From the NCBI GenBank assembly GCA_964616875.1, contig CAZTSJ010000225.1, positions 1 to 6,226 of the forward strand: a DNA stretch of 6,226 nt. Reading direction: 5' to 3'. The stretch is from RBG-16-66-20 sp964616875 (lineage in GTDB: Bacteria; Pseudomonadota; Gammaproteobacteria; Burkholderiales; SG8-39). Below the pieces are notes generated by a model. That model was not told the DNA's origin. It made no database searches and worked only from the letters and a program-made list of their open reading frames with translations. Made by a program: the position numbers and the translations under genes. This document shows positions 1-6,226 of this stretch, in pieces (position 1 is the stretch's first letter; the number at the start of each line of letters is the position of its first letter).

Positions 1-909
1 GCGCGGCTGACCACCACAGGTCGCGGACTTACCTCGACACGGCTCGCCTACCAACTGCCCCTGGGCGGCGATGGCCTGCGCCTGGGCGCGGCGTACTCGA
101 ATACGGACTACCGCATCGGCAAGGACTTCAGCGTGCTCGACGCTTCGGGCGAGGCGCGCGTCGCCACGCTCAATGCCTCCTACCCGTTGGTGCGCTCGCT
201 CGCGTTCAACCTCGCCGGCCAGCTCGCCTGGGACGGCAAGCGGCTCGAGGATCGCGTCGGGGCGACCGCCAGCGAGACCACCAAGCGCAACGACGTGTTT
301 ACCGCGGGGCTCTCAGGCAACTGGCTGGACGGCGCGGGCAAGGCGTCGAACAGCTTCTCGCTCGCCCTCGCATCCGGCCGCCTGCGGATCGATTCGACGG
401 CGGCGCAACTGGCCGACGATGCGGGGCCGCGTACGCGTGGCAGCTTCAACAAATTCAACTACGCGGTGTCGCGGCTGCAGCAGTTCGAGGATTCCCTTGC
501 GGGCTATGTCTCGTTGTCCGGCCAGCAAGCGGGCAAGAACCTCGATTCGTCCGAGAAATTCCTCCTTGGCGGACCGTACGGCGTGCGCGCCTATCCCCAG
601 GGCGAGGCGGCGGGCGATGACGGGTACGTGTTTACCGCGGAGCTGCGCTACCGCATGCCGCGCGCCCCGGTGGACAGCCTGGAGCTGGTCGCGCTGTTCG
701 ACCACGGCCAAACCCGCATCAACCACAGCGCCTTCGCGGCTGGCACCAACACGCGCAAGCTCTCGGGCGTGGGCATTGGCATCAACGTCGTTTCCAGCTC
801 CGGGTGGTTGCTGCGCTCGGCGTGGAGCTGGCGCACCAGCAAGGAGCCCGCGACCTCGGACACGCCGCGCCCCAGCCGCGGCTGGCTGCAGCTGGCGAAG
901 TTCTTCTAG
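1..909 (+). CDS. Two-partner secretion outer-membrane transporter (ShlB/FhaC/HecB, TpsB family), C-terminal part
   Basis: TpsB proteins are outer-membrane beta-barrels of the Omp85 superfamily that export one large partner protein (TpsA: haemagglutinin, haemolysin or adhesin) from the periplasm. The frame is open from base 1, so the 5' end, with signal peptide, POTRA domains and first barrel strands, is outside the window. About 302 residues are visible; whole members are usually about 550-600 residues. The sequence shows alternating polar and hydrophobic barrel strands throughout. At visible residues 189-204 is the family hallmark LGGPYGVRAYPQGEAA, whose VRAY corresponds to the VRGY/F motif of the loop that folds into the barrel. 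It ends in Phe-Phe; a terminal aromatic residue is the usual Bam recognition signal. The ATG- or GTG-like codons near 71 and 133 are internal, not starts. No TpsA partner is in the window, so the substrate is unknown. The gene converges on nth. Confidence 0.88.
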   Translation, partial: ARLTTTGRGLTSTRLAYQLPLGGDGLRLGAAYSNTDYRIGKDFSVLDASGEARVATLNASYPLVRSLAFNLAGQLAWDGKRLEDRVGATASETTKRNDVFTAGLSGNWLDGAGKASNSFSLALASGRLRIDSTAAQLADDAGPRTRGSFNKFNYAVSRLQQFEDSLAGYVSLSGQQAGKNLDSSEKFLLGGPYGVRAYPQGEAAGDDGYVFTAELRYRMPRAPVDSLELVALFDHGQTRINHSAFAAGTNTRKLSGVGIGINVVSSSGWLLRSAWSWRTSKEPATSDTPRPSRGWLQLAKFF

Positions 910-1547
910 CGCGCTGGCTTTGTCTTGTTCCTGTAATCGCACAGATCCCTGATCGGACATTCCGGGCATCTGGGCGTGCGCGCCACGCAGACGTAGCGCC
1001 CGTGCAGGATCAGCCAGTGGTGCGCGTGCATGAGGAATTCGGGCGGCGTGAATTTGAGCAGCTTGCGCTCGACCTTGAGCGGGTCCTTGCCCGGCCCGAG
1101 GCCGGTGCGGTTGGCGACGCGGAAGATATGCGTGTCCACCGCCATGGTCGGCTCGCCGAAGGCGACGTTGAGCACCACGTTGGCGGTCTTGCGGCCCACC
1201 CCGGGCAGGCTTTCCAGCTGTTCGCGGGTACGCGGTATTTCTCCGTTGAAGTTCTGGATCAGCAGGCGTGAAAGCTGAATGACGTTCTTCGCTTTTGTCC
1301 GGAACAGGCCGATCGTCTTAATGTAATCCTCGAGGCGTTTTTCGCCCAGCGCCGCCATCTTCGACGGCGTATCCGCCACAGGAAACAGCTTTGCCGTCGC
1401 CAGGTTCACCGATTTGTCGGTCGCCTGTGCCGACAGCACGACCGAAACCAGAAGTTCAAAGGGTGTGCGATAGGTGAGTTCAGTCTTCGGCTCTGGGTTG
1501 GCCGCCCGGAAGCGCGCAAAAATTTCGCGCCGCTGGTGCGGATTCAT
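906..1547 (-). CDS. nth: Endonuclease III (DNA glycosylase/AP lyase)
   Basis: Nth is a bifunctional base-excision-repair enzyme that removes oxidised pyrimidines (thymine glycol and similar) from DNA and nicks the abasic site by beta-elimination. The product is 213 residues; E. coli Nth is 211. The helix-hairpin-helix LPGVGRKTA lies at about residues 114-122, with catalytic Lys120 and catalytic Asp138 (in AVDTH). The C-terminal [4Fe-4S] cluster ligands are Cys187, Cys194, Cys197 and Cys203. All of these match E. coli numbering, so the enzyme should be active. I chose the ATG at 1547, giving MNPHQRREIF, which fits the family N-terminus; a longer open frame reaching 1739 is just the ferredoxin gene read in another frame. 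The ATG overlaps the ferredoxin TGA as ATGA, suggesting translational coupling. Only a purine-rich AAGAAAGAA, not a good Shine-Dalgarno site, precedes it. Its TAG shares CTAG with the converging TpsB gene. Confidence 0.97.
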   Translation of the reverse strand: MNPHQRREIFARFRAANPEPKTELTYRTPFELLVSVVLSAQATDKSVNLATAKLFPVADTPSKMAALGEKRLEDYIKTIGLFRTKAKNVIQLSRLLIQNFNGEIPRTREQLESLPGVGRKTANVVLNVAFGEPTMAVDTHIFRVANRTGLGPGKDPLKVERKLLKFTPPEFLMHAHHWLILHGRYVCVARTPRCPECPIRDLCDYRNKTKPAR

Positions 1548-1888
1548 TTCTTTCTTTTTCGTTTCAGGATGGTGGCAATCACGGCGCGACGGTCGGTAGA
1601 CGTGGACTTTGGCTGGTTCCTTTCTATTCTTTCTTTTCGATATGCGGCGCGTCTCTTGGCTGCCAGGGCGTCTGCGCTGCTCCAGGCGCCCGGAGGCGAA
1701 ACCAGCTCGATGCAATCCACGGGGCAGGGCGGCAGGCAAAGTTCGCAGCCAGTGCAGTAGGCGGCGATGACGGTGTGCATGAATCCCTGCGCTCCGGTGA
1801 TCGCGTCCACCGGGCAGGCATCAATGCAGCGCGTGCAGCCGATGCAGCGCGCCTCGTCAACCTGGGCGACCGCGATTCTCTTTGGCAT
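1544..1888 (-). CDS. RnfB/RsxB-like 2[4Fe-4S] ferredoxin lacking the N-terminal domain
   Basis: This is a small electron carrier of 114 residues. Two 4Fe-4S motifs of the bacterial-ferredoxin type are intact: Cys15, 18, 21, 25 (CIGCTRCIDACP) and Cys45, 48, 51, 55 (CTGCELCLPPCP), with an extra Cys59. The closest family I recognise is the C-terminal half of RnfB/RsxB, the electron-entry subunit of the Rnf/Rsx complex (Na+/H+-linked electron transport; SoxR reduction in E. coli). The RnfB membrane anchor and the first Fe-S domain are absent. In this frame an in-frame TAA lies at 1901-1903, only five codons before the ATG, so no longer form can start here. A TTG at 1891 is a possible alternative start. 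The tail from about residue 78 is very basic and ends KRKRKK. The gene starts 32 nt inside the end of pyrD and runs into nth with an ATGA overlap. Partner and role are unknown; annotation as rsxB is plausible but the truncation makes me leave the symbol empty. Confidence 0.88.
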   Translation of the reverse strand: MPKRIAVAQVDEARCIGCTRCIDACPVDAITGAQGFMHTVIAAYCTGCELCLPPCPVDCIELVSPPGAWSSADALAAKRRAAYRKERIERNQPKSTSTDRRAVIATILKRKRKK

Positions 1889-2882
1889 CAAGAATTTCTG
1901 TTACGCATTCGTTCACCAGTGCGGGGCCCCGGTAAATCAGGCCGCTGTAGAGCTGCACCAGCGCGGCGCCGGCGTCGAGTTTTTCCACGGCATCGGCGCC
2001 GGAAAGAATGCCGCCCACGCCGATGAGCGGGATTTCGCCCTTGAGTTCCTGCGCCAGAATCCTCAGAACGCGGGTGGAGCTTTCGCGCAGGGGCGCGCCC
2101 GACAATCCGCCTTGCTCGTTCGCGCCGGGCAACTGCTCCACGCCGTCGCGCGACACGGTCGTGTTGGTGGCGGCCACGCCGTCGATCTGCTCGCGCCGCA
2201 CCACCGCCGCGATGCCGCGAATCTGCGCCTCGTCCAGGTCGGGCGCGATCTTCAGCACCAGCGCGACGTTGCGGCCGTGCCGCTCACGCAGTTTTTCTCG
2301 CCGTGCTTTTATTCTGGCCAGGAGAGCTGAAAGTGCCTCTGCGCTTTGCAGATCCCGCAACCCAACTGTGTTGGGTGAGGAAACATTGAGGGTCACGTAG
2401 TCGACGTGCGGGTAGAGCTTCTCCAGGCACTCTTCGTAGTCGTCCGCCGCGCGTTCATTTGGCGTCTCCTTATTCTTTCCGATGTTCACGCCAATAATGC
2501 ATTTGGGCGAAAAACGGGAAAGATTGGCAACAAATGCATCAACCCCGACACTGTTCAATCCATAGCGGTTGATGATCGCTCTTGCCGCGGGAATGCGGAA
2601 CAGGCGCGGGCGCGGATTGCCGGGCTGCGGCCGCGGCGTCACGCCGCCCAGTTCGAGGAAGCCGAATCCCAGGCTTGCGAGGGCGGCGACGTGTTCCGCA
2701 TCCTTGTCGAGCCCGGCAGCGAGCCCGACCGGATTGGGGAAATCGAGCCCCATGACGCGCACGGGACAAGCGGGTGGATTCTTTGTGAACAGGCCGGCGA
2801 TGCCGGAAAACCTTAATGCGAGGTTATGAGCGGTTTCCGGATCCAGCGCGAAGAGCAGAGGGCGTGCCAGCCGGTACAGCAC
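1857..2882 (-). CDS. pyrD: Dihydroorotate dehydrogenase (quinone), class 2
   Basis: PyrD oxidises dihydroorotate to orotate, the fourth step of UMP synthesis, with FMN, and passes the electrons to membrane quinone. The product is 341 residues; E. coli PyrD is 336. The N-terminal segment (MLYRLARPLL...DPETAHNLAL, residues 1-35) is the extension that class 2 enzymes use to bind membrane and quinone. After it come NPVGLAAGLDKD (50-61), GGVTPRPQPGNPRPR (79-93), INRYGLNS (104-111), NVSSPNT (166-172), whose second Ser (Ser169) is the class 2 catalytic base, KIAPDL (211-216), ATNTT (238-242), and the FMN phosphate motifs GVGGI (288-292) and LYSGLIYRGP (311-320). The start is GTG; it is favoured because the N-terminus aligns with the family and GAGGG lies 4 nt upstream. 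The gene follows bpt after 7 nt, and its last 32 nt overlap the ferredoxin gene. Confidence 0.97.
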   Translation of the reverse strand: MLYRLARPLLFALDPETAHNLALRFSGIAGLFTKNPPACPVRVMGLDFPNPVGLAAGLDKDAEHVAALASLGFGFLELGGVTPRPQPGNPRPRLFRIPAARAIINRYGLNSVGVDAFVANLSRFSPKCIIGVNIGKNKETPNERAADDYEECLEKLYPHVDYVTLNVSSPNTVGLRDLQSAEALSALLARIKARREKLRERHGRNVALVLKIAPDLDEAQIRGIAAVVRREQIDGVAATNTTVSRDGVEQLPGANEQGGLSGAPLRESSTRVLRILAQELKGEIPLIGVGGILSGADAVEKLDAGAALVQLYSGLIYRGPALVNECVTEILDAKENRGRPG

Positions 2883-2886
2883 TAAA

Positions 2887-2891
2887 CCCTC
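2887..2891 (-). promoter_or_regulatory. Ribosome-binding site of pyrD
   Basis: On the minus strand GAGGG lies 4 nt before the GTG start of pyrD, and its first two bases are the last two of the bpt stop codon TGA. This Shine-Dalgarno site supports the GTG as the true start, and its overlap with the bpt stop suggests re-initiation by ribosomes finishing bpt. It is the clearest ribosome-binding site among the junctions in the window. Confidence 0.65.
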
Positions 2892-3627
2892 ATTCCAGGT
2901 CCTCGGGCGCGAGGCGGCGCCACTCGCCGCCGACGAAGCCCTCGATCGGCTCGAAGCGCGACTTGTAGGCCATCTTCGGGCTTTCCCTGATCCAGTAGCC
3001 CAGGTACAGGTAGGGCAGGCCCAGCATGCGGCAGGCTTCGATCTGCCAGATCACGTTGTAGGTGCCGTAGCTCGCCGCCTTGCGCTCCGGATCGAAGAAC
3101 GTATAGACCGAGGACATGCCGTCGGGCAGGTAGTCCACTATCGACACCATCACCAGCTGCCCGTTGGCGCGGAATTCCACCAGGCGCGTGTCCACCCGGC
3201 TCTGCAGCAGGAAGTGCGAATACTGGTCGCGGCTGTCGTTGTCCATGCCGCCGCCGGAATGGCGCCGCGACTGGTAGCGCAGGTAGAGCGCGTAGTGCTC
3301 CAGCCGGAATTTCAGGGGCTGGGCCTGGAAGCTCAGGTCGGCGTGCTGGTTCCAGGCGCGCCGCTGCGAGCGGCTGGCGCTGAACTCCTGCACCGGGATG
3401 CGCACCGGGACGCAGGCGCGGCAGCTGTCGCAATGCGGCCGGTAGGTGAAGATGCCGCTGCGGCGGAAGCCGGCTTTCACCAGTTCGCCGTAGAGCTCGG
3501 TATTGATGAGGTGGCTCGGCGTGGCCACCTGCGAGCGCGCCATGCGCTCGGGCAGGTAGCTGCACGGGTAGGGCGCAGTGACGTAGAACTGCAGTACCGC
3601 GTGCGGGAGATCGTTAAGCCGGGACAT
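2890..3627 (-). CDS. bpt: Aspartate/glutamate leucyltransferase (Bpt, arginyltransferase-like)
   Basis: Bpt transfers leucine from Leu-tRNA to proteins with N-terminal Asp or Glu, turning them into substrates for ClpS/ClpAP in the bacterial N-degron pathway; it is related to eukaryotic ATE1 arginyltransferases. The product has 245 residues, the normal length. The ATE N-terminal domain contains PCSYLP (Cys22) and the cluster HCDSCRACVPVRIPV with Cys66, Cys69 and Cys72. The C-terminal GNAT-like domain shows VDYLPDGMSSVYTFFDPE (164-181), SYGTYNVIWQIE (186-197) and YLGYWI (208-213), the recognisable ATE core. The ATG at 3627 gives the usual N-terminus and overlaps the end of aat by 14 nt, so the two are probably translationally coupled; the upstream GGGAAG is rather far away for a ribosome-binding site. 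Aat and Bpt together cover both classes of leucylated secondary destabilising N-termini. Confidence in the family is high; Leu rather than Arg specificity is inferred from bacterial members. Confidence 0.95.
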   Translation of the reverse strand: MSRLNDLPHAVLQFYVTAPYPCSYLPERMARSQVATPSHLINTELYGELVKAGFRRSGIFTYRPHCDSCRACVPVRIPVQEFSASRSQRRAWNQHADLSFQAQPLKFRLEHYALYLRYQSRRHSGGGMDNDSRDQYSHFLLQSRVDTRLVEFRANGQLVMVSIVDYLPDGMSSVYTFFDPERKAASYGTYNVIWQIEACRMLGLPYLYLGYWIRESPKMAYKSRFEPIEGFVGGEWRRLAPEDLE

Positions 3628-4324
3628 GTTTTGGAGCAGCTTCCCTGCGGGTCCATTTCTCCGGTAATTCGCGATAGTTTACCAATGCTGCGAGACGGCG
3701 CAAAAACTGCCGCCGCGGGATCTCGCGGGCGCCCAACGAGGCCAGCAGCGGCGTGCGCTGCTGGCAGTCGATCAGCGGCGTGCCGCGCTCGCGCAGCGTC
3801 TCCACCAGGGATACCAACGCCACCTTGGAAGCGTCGGTGGCGCGGGAAAACATGGATTCGCCGAAGAACGCGCGCCCGATGGCGACGCCGTAGAGCCCGC
3901 CCACCAACTCGCCTTCCTGCCAGGTTTCGAAGGAGTGCGCGTGCCCGGCGCGGTGCAGCGCTACGTAGGCAGCCTGCATTTCCTTGCCGATCCAGGTTCC
4001 GGTTTCGCCTTGCCTGGGTTCCGCACAGGCTTTTATGACTCTGGAAAAGGCGCAATCAATTCTTACTTCATACCCCTTGTTGCGCAGGTTCTTGCCGAGC
4101 GAGCGCGAGACCTTGAGCTCGGCGCAATAGAGCACCATGCGCGGATCGGGCGACCACCACAGGATCGGCTCGGCGCCCGAATACCAGGGGAAAATGCCGC
4201 TCCGGTAGGCGGCCAGCAGGCGTTCCACCGACAGGTCGGCGCCCGCGCACAGCAGGCCGTTGGGTTCCCTGAGCGCTGCCTCCACGGGCGGAAAGGGATC
4301 GTCCCGCTCCAGCCAGGCTAGCAT
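3614..4324 (-). CDS. aat: Leucyl/phenylalanyl-tRNA--protein transferase
   Basis: Aat transfers Leu or Phe from aminoacyl-tRNA to N-terminal Arg or Lys residues in the cytoplasm, creating N-degrons read by ClpS and degraded by ClpAP. The product is 236 residues; E. coli Aat is 234. Recognisable blocks are ALREPNGLLCAGADLS (17-32), GIFPWYS and ILWWSPDPR (43-62), TWIGKEM (110-116), GLYGVAIGRAFFGESMFSR (143-161), LIDCQ (184-188) and LASLGAREIPRR (194-205). Trp111, Glu156 and Gln188, residues involved in substrate binding and catalysis, fall at the E. coli positions, so the enzyme looks functional. The ATG gives the family N-terminus (MLAWLERDDPFPPVEAAL). It begins 7 nt after the Rieske gene with no obvious Shine-Dalgarno sequence, so it may rely on coupling to that gene. 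Its last 14 nt overlap bpt, its partner in the same pathway. Confidence 0.97.
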   Translation of the reverse strand: MLAWLERDDPFPPVEAALREPNGLLCAGADLSVERLLAAYRSGIFPWYSGAEPILWWSPDPRMVLYCAELKVSRSLGKNLRNKGYEVRIDCAFSRVIKACAEPRQGETGTWIGKEMQAAYVALHRAGHAHSFETWQEGELVGGLYGVAIGRAFFGESMFSRATDASKVALVSLVETLRERGTPLIDCQQRTPLLASLGAREIPRRQFLRRLAALVNYRELPEKWTRREAAPKHVPA

Positions 4325-4331
4325 CTGACGG

Positions 4332-5027
4332 TCAGCACTTCACCTGTTGACGGCAATAGTTCTCGAGCTCGTGCACCACGCTGGTGGCGGCGGCAGTGGC
4401 GCGCGGCGCGCCGCCCTCGAGCGAGAGCCTGAGCTCGTATTTGGCGAAAAACTGGTTGAACATTTCGCCGCCGAGCGTGCCGACCGCGCTCAACTCGTCG
4501 GTCGTCGGGTCATGCTCGAGCAGGATCGCCGCCAGCGGCTGCGGCGCCGGGCCGGCGACCACGCGCGCGCCCTCCGAGGGGTCGTACTGGCTGTGCTCGG
4601 CGCAGCAGTGGATGACGTTGGCGAGCCGGTTGCGCGGGCTTTTCTCCCTGCGGTAACTGATGAAGCTGATTTCTTTGGTGGGGTAGGCGAGCTGGTGCGC
4701 GCAGATCGCCGAGTAAGCGACGATCGAACGCCGCGGGCCGACGCCGCCTTTCCATTCATAGCTGCGCTGGTCGGCGGTAACGAGGCGCGCCGAGGCCTTG
4801 GCCGGGCGCCCCAGGTTGAGCAGGAAGCAGGGCGTGGCGGCGAAAGGGTAGTGAAAAATGAGATTGCGTTCGGCGGGAACCGCCGCCGCTTTGAGCGGCG
4901 CACCGCCTTCGTCCACGAGCCTGACCCGCCCGTAGAGCGTCGGCGTGGCATCGGCCGCGGCAACCGCCTGCGCCCCGGCCGCGGCGGCGGACGCGGCGCA
5001 AAACTTTACGAATTCTCGGCGCTGCAT
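4332..5027 (-). CDS. Tat-exported Rieske-type 2Fe-2S protein with non-canonical motif
   Basis: This is probably a periplasmic electron-transfer protein of 231 residues. The N-terminus MQRREFVKF is a twin-arginine (Tat) signal followed by an Ala-rich hydrophobic stretch to about residue 25; export by Tat fits a protein that folds with its cluster in the cytoplasm. A Rieske-like pair of motifs is visible: CAH (Cys109, His111) and, 30 residues further on, HCCAEHSQYDP (Cys141, Cys142, His145). The likely 2Fe-2S ligands are Cys109, His111, Cys142 and His145. Unlike canonical CTHLGC...CPCHGS, the two disulfide cysteines are absent and the motif spacing is longer. Further cysteines are Cys67, Cys225 and the final residue Cys231. 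No other membrane segment is seen, so it could be soluble or held by an uncleaved signal. It starts 2 nt after the amt stop, with TAGGA touching the ATG, and no cytochrome b or c1 gene is nearby, so it is unlikely to be the bc1 subunit. Partner and function are unknown. Confidence 0.85.
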   Translation of the reverse strand: MQRREFVKFCAASAAAAGAQAVAAADATPTLYGRVRLVDEGGAPLKAAAVPAERNLIFHYPFAATPCFLLNLGRPAKASARLVTADQRSYEWKGGVGPRRSIVAYSAICAHQLAYPTKEISFISYRREKSPRNRLANVIHCCAEHSQYDPSEGARVVAGPAPQPLAAILLEHDPTTDELSAVGTLGGEMFNQFFAKYELRLSLEGGAPRATAAATSVVHELENYCRQQVKC

Positions 5028-5029
5028 TC

Positions 5030-6226
<1,197 letters not shown>

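Noticed and set aside
908..930. A possible terminator after TpsB: AGCGCGCT followed by a T-containing stretch.
   Set aside because: The 8-bp palindrome leaves no workable stem and loop, and the downstream sequence has no continuous T-run; it also codes for the end of nth.
313..969. A 218-residue open frame antisense to the TpsB gene.
   Set aside because: Its composition is low-complexity Ala/Arg/Gln-rich and it mirrors the codon pattern of the real gene opposite; no recognisable domain.
1548..1739. A 64-residue N-terminal extension of Nth.
   Set aside because: It overlaps the ferredoxin gene almost wholly, has no family match, and the start at 1547 gives a protein whose catalytic and cluster residues match E. 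coli numbering exactly.
3214..4038. A 274-residue plus-strand open frame opposite bpt and aat.
   Set aside because: It is antisense to two well-supported enzymes, is Arg/Ala-rich and shows no domain.
4593..4703. The Rieske protein as the cytochrome bc1 subunit PetA.
   Set aside because: No cytochrome b or c1 gene adjoins it, and the disulfide cysteines and normal motif spacing of PetA are missing.

Overview
The window is GC-rich and completely packed with protein-coding genes. The gene set and order (amt, a Tat-exported Rieske protein, aat, bpt/ate, pyrD, an RnfB/RsxB-like ferredoxin, nth) suggest a Gram-negative proteobacterium, most likely a betaproteobacterium. The reasons are the outer-membrane two-partner-secretion transporter, the class 2 (quinone-linked) PyrD, the Bpt-type leucyltransferase next to Aat, and an RsxB-like ferredoxin directly before nth. 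This assignment is inferred from remembered families and gene order; no search was run.

Layout. Positions 1-909 on the plus strand hold the C-terminal part of a TpsB (FhaC/ShlB/HecB-type) outer-membrane transporter whose start lies outside the window. Everything else, 906-6226, is on the minus strand. In transcription order (right to left) it runs amt (cut by the right window edge), Rieske 2Fe-2S protein, aat, bpt, pyrD, two-cluster ferredoxin, nth. Junctions are very tight: 2 nt, 7 nt, 14-nt overlap, 7 nt, 32-nt overlap and 4-nt ATGA overlap. There is no room for internal intergenic promoters, so the seven genes look like one transcription unit whose promoter lies beyond the right edge. The TpsB gene and nth converge, and their two stop codons share the palindrome CTAG at 906-909.

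How the genes work together. Most are housekeeping: ammonium uptake (Amt), pyrimidine synthesis feeding electrons to quinone (PyrD), base-excision repair (Nth) and N-degron tagging (Aat and Bpt, which attach leucine or phenylalanine to N-terminal Arg/Lys and Asp/Glu for ClpS/ClpAP). Three products carry iron-sulfur clusters (Rieske, ferredoxin, Nth). The catalytic residues of Nth, Aat, PyrD and Amt are all intact at their expected places.

The unusual parts are the exported Rieske protein, whose second cluster motif is non-canonical and which lacks the usual disulfide cysteines, and the ferredoxin, which is an RsxB-like protein missing its whole N-terminal half, with an in-frame stop just upstream. 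I see no mobile element, CRISPR array, RNA gene, convincing terminator or clearly new multi-gene system; this is mostly ordinary core chromosome.
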